From positions 1-64,000 of the forward strand of contig JBFWPN010000017.1 in NCBI GenBank assembly GCA_050249955.1: 64,000 bases of DNA, in the 5' to 3' direction. The DNA comes from CAVVIG01 sp050249955. GTDB taxonomy: Bacteria; Acidobacteriota; Vicinamibacteria; Vicinamibacterales; CAVVIG01. This document shows, piece by piece, positions 15,101 through 22,280 of this stretch (position 1 is its first letter; the number at the start of each line of letters is the position of its first letter). The notes under the pieces are model-generated. The model made no database searches and was not told the DNA's origin. It saw nothing but the letters and a program-made list of their open reading frames with translations. Position numbers and translations under genes: made by a program.

Positions 15101-15872
15101 CGACGGACATGCCTTCCGAACCCGCCCCCACCGGCAACGACACGAAGCCAGTGATCCACGGGCGGCCCGAGTCGCCCGTTTCCAGGATTCCTTCGGGAGC
15201 ACCGGTTCGCACGGCCCGGAGCAGTTCGGGGTGCACGGGTGGAGAGCTGTCACGCCCGCCCTCCACGCTGGACGCCAGCACCGTGCCGCTCCGGCCGATC
15301 ACCGTGACCCGCGCGCCGCGTGGCAGGCTGTGCTCCGAGGCCTCGGCGAGGCCATGCAGGTCGATCGTGACGGAGAGCACCGACGCCAGTCGGTGGTCGT
15401 CGCCGAAGACCGGATAGCCGAGGACGACCACGGGCCGGCCCGTGGTCACGCCCATGAAGTAGCCGCTCATGGCGTAGCTCGAGGTCCGGATCACCTCTTC
15501 GAACCAGTCCCGCTTCGCGTTGCTGGTGGCGGGTTCACCTGGCAGCGCACTCGCCAGCATGCGGCCATCGAGGCTGCTCAGCCGGACGTTGGGGTACTCG
15601 GGAAATTGACGTACCACCTCGGCAAACACACCGTTCACCAGCGGCACGTCACCGCGCCGCACCACCGGGAGGGCTGCCAGCACCGCGGCAATCGCCTCCG
15701 TGCGCTCGATGAGCTGCCTGTGGCGTGCCGAGACGAGACGCGTGGCGCGAAGCAGGGAGTCACGCGCGGCGACCACGGAGTCCTGCCTGTCCTGATACAG
15801 CTGGTGCGCCAGGACGGCCGCAAGCGGAAAGAATGCGGCGCCGGCAAACAGCACCAGGCGGCGGCTCAGCAT
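12153..15872 (-). CDS. Membrane sensor histidine kinase with dCache and about five PAS domains
   Basis: 1239 residues. An N-terminal membrane helix, a periplasmic dCache-like region (~35-275), a second helix (~285-305) and a HAMP-like segment come first. Four or five PAS/PAC modules follow (~370-970), several ending in PAC-type 'DITERREAE', 'DITARVDAEQ' or 'DVTDRMRVEE'. The kinase core has phospho-His in SYSVSHDLRAPLRSIDGF (H1029), N box 'NLIENAVKFS' and G boxes DNGAGF and GSGIGL. It probably senses an extracellular ligand and phosphorylates the two downstream regulators. A GGAGG ribosome site precedes the ATG. Confidence 0.92.
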   Translation of the reverse strand: MLSRRLVLFAGAAFFPLAAVLAHQLYQDRQDSVVAARDSLLRATRLVSARHRQLIERTEAIAAVLAALPVVRRGDVPLVNGVFAEVVRQFPEYPNVRLSSLDGRMLASALPGEPATSNAKRDWFEEVIRTSSYAMSGYFMGVTTGRPVVVLGYPVFGDDHRLASVLSVTIDLHGLAEASEHSLPRGARVTVIGRSGTVLASSVEGGRDSSPPVHPELLRAVRTGAPEGILETGDSGRPWITGFVSLPVGAGSEGMSVALAVPRDELLAPVSRGIVFSSAGATLAVALLFTFVAAGGRRLFVSPVRALEDVMSRLAGGDLHARPDESLLRDTSEFGRLARSLHSVGAQFQAREVTQAAERERLRAIFDAFFGFATLLSPDGLIQEINAAPPGSATLARDQLLGRPFTEAGALPPEMSAAVNGMIGRAAAGEAVRAEIGPVHGSGRHRWLSVQFSPIRDGSGRTVNVVGFGIDITERREAEDALRLRERELAAIYENSPHTLFYLEVVQGERFRVLSVNAAFLRATGLTSEQVIGRFLEDVVPAHSVDEVLERYRSAIRLRRIEQWEEVSDHPTGRKVGLVSIAPVFDRVGVCTHLIGSVYDNTAFRASQDALRASEERLRLALRAARQGFYDLDLRTGDAQVNDDYALMLGHDPASFSETNARWMERLHPDDHGRVIAQLQAYLTGRSSSYEVEFRQRTASGGWKWILSVGAIAARGADGTPTRLIGTHLDITARVDAEQALRQSESRLREAQRLAQVGNWELDLMTGQLHWSDELFRIFEVDRSSFKASYEAFLDAVHPADRARVDESYMASVRDGRPYRLTHRLLMPGGRVKYIEEQGETEFSPTGRPIRSRGTAQDVTDRMRVEEALRLSEANLRRAESLARLGHFEFDFTGDRPVWSEGLRRLCGHADGEVPGGGFFELAHPDDRDRVVTAMRQALALGHSCECDFRLVRRDGVTLHVRARGEPVAEASTGRLRFFGAMLDISGMKRAEQRLTELNATLEQRVVERTLELEATNRELESFSYSVSHDLRAPLRSIDGFSLALLQDESARLSERGRSDLQRIRGAAQRMGELVDALLRLSRLLREPMDLEAVDVSALVRDVVVALDESAPGLGGRISVAEGLVVRGDRRLLRAVFSNLIENAVKFSAHVPDPRVEVRAEGSDGQPVIVVRDNGAGFDMAYADKLFAPFERLHPPGQFPGSGIGLTTVHRIVSRHGGRVWARSQPGHGASFFLQLARP

Positions 15873-16060
15873 GGCAATCGGCCTCCAGAACCAAACGGAG
15901 CGCGACGCGGTGTCCCGGTCGGCCGAGCTAGGATACCTGCGTTGCGGCCGATGGCGCCTGACCCGGAATGGGTCACTCGGACAGGAACCGCGCGGATCGC
16001 GACGGCAGGGTCGGCCCCCGGCCGGCGTGACGGCACGGCAGGGCTGGCCGAGGCCAGACC

Positions 16061-16066
16061 TAGAAT
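16061..16066 (+). promoter_or_regulatory. -10 element of the CorC/HlyC gene, probably leaderless
   Basis: TAGAAT is followed by six bases and then ATG 16073, with no Shine-Dalgarno sequence. This matches the spacing seen before pyrK and arsR. Confidence 0.4.
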
Positions 16067-16072
16067 GTGTAC

Positions 16073-17371
16073 ATGGAGCACTCGCTCTCGGACGTCCTCT
16101 GGCGGTTGGCCGGCGTACTCGCGCTGGTCTTCGCGAACGGCTTCTTCGTCGCCGCGGAGTTCGCGATCGTCACGGTACGCAAGACCCGCATCGACCAGCT
16201 GATCGCCGAAGGCCACTCGGGAGCCCGGGCCGTGCGGCGCGCCATCAGCGACCCCGACAGCTACATCGCCGCGACGCAGCTCGGCATCACGATGGCCAGC
16301 ATCGGCCTCGGCTGGATCGGTGAGCCGGCCCTCGCCGAGCTGGTACTGCCGGCCGTGCGGTTCCTCCCCACCGGCGTCGCCGACGCCACCGCGCACAGCA
16401 TCTCGGTCGCGATCGCGTTTGCCCTGGTCACCGCCCTGCACATCACCCTCGGGGAACTGGCCCCGAAGACGATCGCCCTCGAGCGCTCGGAGGCCACTGC
16501 CCTCGCCGTGGTGAAGCCGACCGAACTGTTCATGCGGGGCTTCTGGCCGTTCATCCGGCTGCTGAACGGCATGGGGCGCGCCGTGGTGCGCTCGATCGGG
16601 CTGCGCGGCGCAGAGGGGCACTCGATGGTGCACTCCGAAGAGGAGCTGAAGATGCTGGTCACCGCGAGCCAGGAGGCTGGCGTACTCGAGGAACAGGAGG
16701 AGCAGATGCTCCACCGCGTCTTCGACTTCGCCGACCTCACCGCCGGGCAGGTGATGGTGCCGCGCACGGAGATCGTGGCTGTGGAGGCCGGGCTGTCCGG
16801 ACCGGAACTGCTCCGTGAGGTGTCGCGCGCGGGGTTTCCCACGGTGCCGGTCTTCCGCGACGACCTCGACAACGTGGTCGGCATCCTGCACGCCATCGAC
16901 GTGGTCCGTGCCATGGCCGACGGTCGCGCAGACCTCACGGCTGGCGCACTTGCGCGCGAGCTGTTGAATGTCCCGGAGACGATGGCCGCCGACGACCTGC
17001 TCGCCTCCCTGCTGCAGAAGGGCGTCCGTGAAGCCATCGTCATCGACGAGTATGGAGGCACGGCGGGGCTGGTCACCTTCGAGTGGCTGATGGAGCGCAT
17101 CGTCGGCGCGACCGGCGCGGGGCGCACCGAGGTGCATGCCGATGGATCGGCCGACGTGGATGGCCTCGCACTCATCACCGACGTGAACGAGCAGTTCGGC
17201 CTGAAGATCGACGAGGGCACCTACACGACGCTGGGCGGCTACATGCTCGGGCGGATCGGCCGCCGGGCACGGCTGGGCGACACGATCGAGGTCGAGGGCC
17301 GGCGCATGAAGGTCATTGCGCTCGACGGCCTGCGTGTCGCCAGGGTCTGGGTGTCGACGCTCGCCCCCTAG
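16073..17371 (+). CDS. HlyC/CorC family transporter (CNNM-CBS-CorC)
   Basis: 432 residues. The DUF21/CNNM membrane domain with three to four helices occupies about 1-180 (FANGFFVAAEFAIV; 'GELAPKTIALE'), followed by a CBS pair (about 215-335; 'MVPRTEIVAVE', 'VGILHAIDVV', 'IVIDEYGGTAGLVT') and a CorC_HlyC C-terminal domain (350-430). Family members export Mg2+ or related divalent ions; the older hemolysin name is misleading. Its end overlaps the convergent P-type ATPase gene by 4 nt. ATG 16073 is chosen over a GTG two codons earlier because of the -10 position. Confidence 0.9.
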   Translation: MEHSLSDVLWRLAGVLALVFANGFFVAAEFAIVTVRKTRIDQLIAEGHSGARAVRRAISDPDSYIAATQLGITMASIGLGWIGEPALAELVLPAVRFLPTGVADATAHSISVAIAFALVTALHITLGELAPKTIALERSEATALAVVKPTELFMRGFWPFIRLLNGMGRAVVRSIGLRGAEGHSMVHSEEELKMLVTASQEAGVLEEQEEQMLHRVFDFADLTAGQVMVPRTEIVAVEAGLSGPELLREVSRAGFPTVPVFRDDLDNVVGILHAIDVVRAMADGRADLTAGALARELLNVPETMAADDLLASLLQKGVREAIVIDEYGGTAGLVTFEWLMERIVGATGAGRTEVHADGSADVDGLALITDVNEQFGLKIDEGTYTTLGGYMLGRIGRRARLGDTIEVEGRRMKVIALDGLRVARVWVSTLAP

Positions 17372-19500
17372 CGGCGGTCGAGCAGCCGCAATGCGTTGGC
17401 CACGACGATGACCGATGCGCCGGTGTCGGCGAGGACGGCCATCCAGAGCGTGGCGACGCCGAACACGGCCGCTCCCACGAAGGCGAACTTGAGCCCCAGG
17501 GCGATGGCGAGGTTCAGGCGGATGTTCCCCACCGCAGCCCGGCTCAACCGCACCGTGTAGGGCAGCTTCATCAGTTCGTCGGACATGAGGGCCACGTCGG
17601 CAGTCTCGAGTGCGGCCTCGCTGCCCGCGGCGCCCATCGCGATGCCCACGTCCGCCGACGCGAGCGCAGGGGCGTCGTTGATTCCGTCTCCCACCATGGC
17701 CACCACACCGTACCGCTCGCGCAGTTCGGTCACGGCGGTCACCTTGTCCTCGGGCATCAGCTCGGCCCGGTAGGCGTCCACGCCGAGTTCGTGGGCCACC
17801 GCCGAAGCCGTCCCGTTCGAGTCGCCGGTGAGCATCACCACCGACTCGATACCCTGCTCCTTCAGCATGCGCACGACATCGCGGCTCTGCGGCCGTGGCT
17901 GGTCGGCCACGGCAATCAGGCCGGCGGCGACACCGCTGCGCGCGACGAGCACCGCGGTCTGCCCGGCGGCGGCCAGCTGATCGATTCTCGCGACGAGCTC
18001 ACCGTATGGGATCGACCGGTCGTCGAAGAAGCGCCGGTTTCCGACGACGACGCGATCGGCGCCGACCGTGCCTTCCGCGCCGCGGCCTGCCACGGCCATC
18101 ACGCTGGTGGCGGGGTCGATGTGCACGCTGCGTTCCCGGGCACACGCCAGGATCGCCGCGGCGATCGGATGCTCCGATCGACGCTCCACGGCAGCGGCCA
18201 GTGCCAGCACCGTCTCTGGGGTGGCGCCGTTCAGCGGTACCACGTCCACCACGTCTGGAGTGCCGCGCGTCAGGGTACCGGTCTTGTCGAAGGCGACACA
18301 CCGGATCTCGGCCGCCTTCTCGAGGTGTGCGCCCCCCTTGATGAGCACGCCGCGCCGGGCAGCAGCCGCGAGGGCAGCCACAATCGAGACGGGGGTGGAG
18401 ATGACGAGGGCACACGGGCACGACACCACGAGCAGCACGAGGGAACGGTAGAACCACGTGCGGGGCTCACCCCCCATGAAGGCCGGCCCCATCACCGACA
18501 GCCAGACCGCAAGCCCGATCACCACCGGGGTGTAGCCCCGGGAGAAGCGCTCGATGAAGGTCTGTGACGGCGCCCGCTGTGCCTGCGCCTGCTCGACGAG
18601 GTGGATGATCCGCGAGAGCCGCGTGTCGCGGCGGTGCCGCGTGACGCGCACCTCGAGTGCGCCGTGTCCATTGATGCTGCCCGCGAACACCTCGTCACCG
18701 GCGGCCTTGTCGACCGGCAGCGACTCGCCGGTGATCGGCGCCTGGTTCAGGGCGCTGCGCCCTTCGACGACGACACCATCGAGGGCGAGCTTCTCGCCCG
18801 GCTTGACCACGACAATGGCGCCGGGGGTGACCTGGTCGAGTGGGACGCGCCGTTCGTGTGCGCCCTCGCGCACCAGGACGTCGGGCGGGGCCAGGTCGAT
18901 CAGCGCGCGAACAGCGGTGCGCGCCCGCTGCACCGTGTACGCCTCGAGCATCTGGGCCACGGCGAAGAGGAAGACGACGGCAGCAGCCTCGGCCCATTCC
19001 CCGATCAGGATGGCACCGGCGGCGGCCAGCAGCATGAGGAGGTGAATGTCGAGTGACACCTGGCGGACGGCCAGCCAGGCCTTGCGCCCGACCAGGGGCA
19101 CGGCGCAGAGCAGCGAGGCCGCGTACGCGGCATTGGCGTACCAGCCGGGGGACCCGGCGTAGGCGAAGATGAGCGCGCCCGCGTACCAGGCGGCCGAGGC
19201 GGCGAGCCACGCCATGCGGGCGCGGTTGGCGCGGTCTGCGGTCGAGACCGGCTCTTCGTGCTCGAGCCAGGCGCGCATGCCGGTGTCGGCCACGGCCCCA
19301 GCGATGGCGCCGGGCGAGAGCTTCGAGGCGTCGTACTTGACGTGGATGCGCTGCCCCATGAGGTCGGCGTGGAATCCCTCGAGCCCCTGGAGGTTCCGGA
19401 ACCGTCGCTCCAGGAGGGCGACTTCCTCCCGGCAGTCCATGCCTTCGACGCGGAACGTGGATTCGGCGTGCACCACGCACACCGTGCAGGTGGCCGCCAT
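17368..19500 (-). CDS. zntA: Zn/Cd/Pb-exporting P1B-type ATPase
   Basis: 710 residues. The N-terminus has Cys/His residues (CTVCVVH) and a metal-binding fold with GMDC and Glu (GMDCREEV, about 20-27), the ZntA-type variant of the usual GMxCxxC. The actuator ITGES, the transport motif CPC (361-363), the phosphorylated Asp in DKTGTL (D405), the SEHP motif and the GDGINDAPAL hinge are all intact. CPC plus GMDC-E points to zinc, cadmium or lead. An ArsR/SmtB repressor gene is directly upstream, 2 nt away. ATG 19500 is chosen because GGAG lies 8 nt before it; a GTG two codons upstream would overlap arsR. Confidence 0.93.
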   Translation of the reverse strand: MAATCTVCVVHAESTFRVEGMDCREEVALLERRFRNLQGLEGFHADLMGQRIHVKYDASKLSPGAIAGAVADTGMRAWLEHEEPVSTADRANRARMAWLAASAAWYAGALIFAYAGSPGWYANAAYAASLLCAVPLVGRKAWLAVRQVSLDIHLLMLLAAAGAILIGEWAEAAAVVFLFAVAQMLEAYTVQRARTAVRALIDLAPPDVLVREGAHERRVPLDQVTPGAIVVVKPGEKLALDGVVVEGRSALNQAPITGESLPVDKAAGDEVFAGSINGHGALEVRVTRHRRDTRLSRIIHLVEQAQAQRAPSQTFIERFSRGYTPVVIGLAVWLSVMGPAFMGGEPRTWFYRSLVLLVVSCPCALVISTPVSIVAALAAAARRGVLIKGGAHLEKAAEIRCVAFDKTGTLTRGTPDVVDVVPLNGATPETVLALAAAVERRSEHPIAAAILACARERSVHIDPATSVMAVAGRGAEGTVGADRVVVGNRRFFDDRSIPYGELVARIDQLAAAGQTAVLVARSGVAAGLIAVADQPRPQSRDVVRMLKEQGIESVVMLTGDSNGTASAVAHELGVDAYRAELMPEDKVTAVTELRERYGVVAMVGDGINDAPALASADVGIAMGAAGSEAALETADVALMSDELMKLPYTVRLSRAAVGNIRLNLAIALGLKFAFVGAAVFGVATLWMAVLADTGASVIVVANALRLLDRR

Positions 19501-19502
19501 GG

Positions 19503-19829
19503 TCACCGCTCCTGGACGTGCTCGCGCGCCTGCGCGAAGAGCTTGATCACATGCTGGTCGTCCAGCGCGTAGAAGATCTGCTGGCCGGCTCGGCGCTGCC
19601 GCACGAGGCGAGCGGTGCGGAGCAGGCGGAGCTGGTGCGAGACGGCCGACTCACTGAGGCCGAGCAGGTCTGCGATGTCGCCCACGCAGAGTTCCCGCCG
19701 CGAGACGACATCGAGAATACGGACGCGGGTCGCGTCGCCGAGAACCTTGAAGGTGTCGACGAGACCGGCAACGGTGACGCCGTCAAAGAGCTCGGCGGAC
19801 AGATCCTGAACACCTGAACAGCTGCTCAT
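19503..19829 (-). CDS. ArsR/SmtB-family metal-responsive repressor
   Basis: 108 residues, winged helix with recognition helix 'LSESAVSHQLRLLR'. The helix-5 zinc site of SmtB/CzrA is complete: D91, H93, H104 and E107 in DDQHVIKLFAQAREHVQE. C48 in the 'ELCVGD' helix and C4 near the N-terminus are extra possible ligands, as in cadmium/lead sensors. It should release DNA on Zn (or Cd) binding and so switch on the ATPase gene downstream. The presumed operator covers its own start codon. An upstream in-frame extension of 21 codons lacks homology. Confidence 0.9.
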   Translation of the reverse strand: MSSCSGVQDLSAELFDGVTVAGLVDTFKVLGDATRVRILDVVSRRELCVGDIADLLGLSESAVSHQLRLLRTARLVRQRRAGQQIFYALDDQHVIKLFAQAREHVQER

Positions 19830-19841
19830 ATATTCAGGATA
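19809..19841 (-). promoter_or_regulatory. arsR promoter and SmtB-type operator over the start codon
   Basis: On the minus strand TATCCT (complement of 19836-19841) is followed by 6 nt and then ATG. The start codon lies inside TGAGCA-GC-TGTTCA (19815-19828), which matches the 6-2-6 core of SmtB/ArsR operators at 5 of 6 paired positions; the 12-2-12 frame (19809-19834) matches at 8 of 12. TGTTCAGG then occurs twice in direct repeat (19805-19820). Confidence 0.6.
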
Positions 19842-19853
19842 GCACGGGCTCGT

Positions 19854-19880
19854 GGGCGGGAGGGGCAGTCCCACCCGCCC
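19854..19880. terminator. GC-rich hairpin after the peroxiredoxin gene
   Basis: GGGCGGG (19854-19860) pairs with CCCGCCC (19874-19880) with further GGGG/CCC pairing inside. It lies between the peroxiredoxin stop and the arsR promoter. No T-run follows, so it is at best an atypical terminator. Confidence 0.35.
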
Positions 19881-19902
19881 TACCCGCCACACCTGCCTGC
19901 CC

Positions 19903-20367
19903 CTAGAGCTTCGCCAGCGTCTCGAACACCGCCGCGTAGTTGGGCTCGTTCCGCGCGTCGTCCAGTACCTCGCGATGCCGGACGATCCCCGTGCCGTCGA
20001 TGACGAACACGGCCCGCTTCGCGATGCCGCGAAGCCCGATCATGTCGGGGTTGTAGCATCCGTACGCCTGGATGACGTCCTTGTTGAAGTCGCTGAGCAG
20101 CGGGAAGTTCAGCCCCTGGGCCGTGCGGAAGGCGTTCAGCGTGAAGAAAGTGTCAACGCTGATGCCGAAGACGCGCGCGTCCGCGGAGTTCAACCGTGCC
20201 ATGGAATCGCGGAAGGTGCAGAGCTCGGTGGTGCAGACCGAGGAGAACGCCGCCGGGAAGAAGGCGAGCACCACCGGATGCCCGGCCTGCTGGCTGAGCG
20301 TGACCGGGTTGCGGTCCTGATCCACAAGGGTGAAGTCCGGAGCCGTGGCTCCAACGTCTACAGACAT
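19903..20367 (-). CDS. Thiol peroxiredoxin (AhpE/Bcp-like)
   Basis: 154 residues. The peroxidatic cysteine is in 'FFPAAFSSVCTTELC', where Pro, the Ser/Thr before Cys and the downstream Arg/Lys pattern are kept; 'VCTTELC' gives a second Cys five residues later, as in Bcp-type resolving pairs. The thioredoxin fold start 'VGATAPDFTLVDQD' is typical. It reduces peroxides using thioredoxin or mycoredoxin. ATG 20367 has AGGAGG in front. It is a single-gene unit between arsR and the ABC operon. Confidence 0.88.
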   Translation of the reverse strand: MSVDVGATAPDFTLVDQDRNPVTLSQQAGHPVVLAFFPAAFSSVCTTELCTFRDSMARLNSADARVFGISVDTFFTLNAFRTAQGLNFPLLSDFNKDVIQAYGCYNPDMIGLRGIAKRAVFVIDGTGIVRHREVLDDARNEPNYAAVFETLAKL

Positions 20368-20548
20368 GGGTCCTCCTGCGGCCGTCACGGGTCGCTGTCG
20401 GACCAGCGCGAACGGGCTCTGTTGTTGGTTGTCGTGGCGAACATCCGCGCTCGCCAGCTACCCATTTTTCCACGCTTTCGGGTAGGATTTTTCGTTGGCG
20501 CGGCGCTCGCCGGCGCCTTCCTTCATCACCTACCTTAGGAGTTTTGTC

Positions 20549-21520
20549 GTGATCGAGGTTCAACACCTCACGAAACGCTATGGGCGCTTCACCGCGGTGG
20601 AGGACGTGAGCTTCCGCGTCGAACGCGGGGAGATCCTCGGGTTCCTCGGCCCCAACGGCGCCGGCAAGAGCACGACGATGCGCATCCTCACCGGGTACAT
20701 GCCCGCCACCGAGGGCAAGGCCATCGTCGCGGGCTACGACGTCTTCGAGAATCCGGTCGAGGCCAAGCGCCGCACCGGGTACCTGCCGGAGACCCCGCCC
20801 CTCTATCCGGACATGACGGTCGAGGACTACCTGACCTTCGTCTCGAAGATCAAGGGCGTCCCCTCGTCGGACCGCCGGCAGCGGATCAAGTACGTCATGG
20901 AGCGGACCCGCGTGGCCGACATGGCGAACCGGCTCTGCTCGCGCCTGTCGAAAGGCTACAAGCAGCGGGTCGGACTGGCGCAGGCACTCATCCACAACCC
21001 GGACGTCCTGATCCTGGACGAGCCGACCGCCGGCCTCGACCCCAAGCAGATCATCGAGACCCGGCAGCTCATCAAGGAGCTGGCCGGGGATCACACGATC
21101 GTGCTGAGCACCCACATCCTCCCCGAGGTGTCGCAGACCTGCCAGCGGGTCGTCATCATCAGCAAGGGGCACGTCGTGGCCGAGGACACGCCCGACAACC
21201 TGACAGCACGACTGCGCGGGTCGGTCTCGATGTACGTCCAGGTCGACGCCCCCGGCGCCGACGCGGCGTCCGCGCTGGCGCAGGTGCCCGGTGTCACCAG
21301 CGTCTCGGAGTCGGAACGGCACGGCAGCTCGGTCGGCTACGAGGTGGCCAGCGAACAGGGTCGCGACATCCGCCGCGAACTGGCGCAGGCGGTCGTGGGC
21401 CACGGCTGGGGGCTGCTGGAACTGCGGCCCATGCGCGTGAGTCTCGAGGAGATCTTCCTCTCGCTGACGACCGAGGAACAGCAGGCGCAGGCCGCTGCGG
21501 AGGAACCCGTCAATGCGTAA
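20549..21520 (+). CDS. ABC transporter ATPase, GldA-like
   Basis: 323 residues. Walker A GPNGAGKST (~40), Q-loop region 'GYLPETPPLYPDMT', ABC signature written 'LSKGYKQRVG', Walker B 'VLILDEPTAGLDP' and the switch His (STHILPE) are all present. The C-terminal ~90 residues are the variable domain of the GldA/CcmA type. The GTG start has AGGAG 7 nt upstream. It heads an operon with a GldF-like permease, a GldG-like protein, a DUF4340 protein and a PBP4-type peptidase; the permease overlaps its end by 8 nt. Confidence 0.92.
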   Translation: MIEVQHLTKRYGRFTAVEDVSFRVERGEILGFLGPNGAGKSTTMRILTGYMPATEGKAIVAGYDVFENPVEAKRRTGYLPETPPLYPDMTVEDYLTFVSKIKGVPSSDRRQRIKYVMERTRVADMANRLCSRLSKGYKQRVGLAQALIHNPDVLILDEPTAGLDPKQIIETRQLIKELAGDHTIVLSTHILPEVSQTCQRVVIISKGHVVAEDTPDNLTARLRGSVSMYVQVDAPGADAASALAQVPGVTSVSESERHGSSVGYEVASEQGRDIRRELAQAVVGHGWGLLELRPMRVSLEEIFLSLTTEEQQAQAAAEEPVNA

Positions 21521-22280
21521 CGTCCTGGCCATCGCCCACAAGGAGCTGAAGTCGTACTTCGCCTCCCCGATCGCCTACGTGGTGATCGGCCTCTTCGCGC
21601 TGCTCTACGGCTACTTCTTCGCCGTCATGCTGCAGTACTTCGTCCGCGCGAGCCTGAACGTGAACCCGATGCAGGGCCCGCAGACCCTCAACATCAACCA
21701 GGACCTGCTCCGTCCGGCCATCTCCAACGTCCTGATCCTGCTCCTCTTCGTGCTGCCCGCCATGACCATGCGGGCGTATGCGGAAGAGCGCCGGAGCGGC
21801 ACGATCGAGCTGCTCCTCACCTCCCCGATCACGGACCTGGAGATCGTCCTCGGCAAGTTCCTCGGGGCACTCGCGCTCTACACCGTGATGCTCTCGGTCA
21901 CGCTGCCGCACATCGGCATCCTGTTCGCGTACGGGAGCCCGGAGTGGAAGCCGGTCCTGACGACCTACCTGGGGCTGGTGCTCCTCGGCGGCAGTTTCCT
22001 GTCCGTGGGGCTGTTCATCTCGACCCTCACCACCAACCAGATCGTCGCCTACATCGGCACATTCTCCGCGCTCCTGATCCTCTGGGTCATCAGCTGGATC
22101 GGGAGCTTCTCGAGCGGGTTCTTCACCGACCTCACGGCGTACCTCTCGCTCATCGATCACTTCGACGATTTCGCGAAGGGCGTCGTGGACACGACTCACC
22201 TGATCTACTACCTGAGCCTGATCACCCTCGGGCTCTTCCTGACCGCGAAGTCGGTCGACACTGAACGGTGGCGCGGCTAA
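21513..22280 (+). CDS. ABC-2 type permease, GldF-like
   Basis: 255 residues with six predicted membrane helices. The N-terminus 'IAHKELKSYFASPIAYVV' and the segment 'EERRSGTIELLLTSPI' are diagnostic of the ABC-2/GldF family. It forms the channel for the ATPase upstream. In Bacteroidetes the GldA-GldF-GldG complex is needed for gliding; outside that phylum the same trio occurs without gliding and its cargo is unknown. It ends by 1 nt overlap (TAATG) with the next gene. Confidence 0.9.
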   Translation: MRNVLAIAHKELKSYFASPIAYVVIGLFALLYGYFFAVMLQYFVRASLNVNPMQGPQTLNINQDLLRPAISNVLILLLFVLPAMTMRAYAEERRSGTIELLLTSPITDLEIVLGKFLGALALYTVMLSVTLPHIGILFAYGSPEWKPVLTTYLGLVLLGGSFLSVGLFISTLTTNQIVAYIGTFSALLILWVISWIGSFSSGFFTDLTAYLSLIDHFDDFAKGVVDTTHLIYYLSLITLGLFLTAKSVDTERWRG

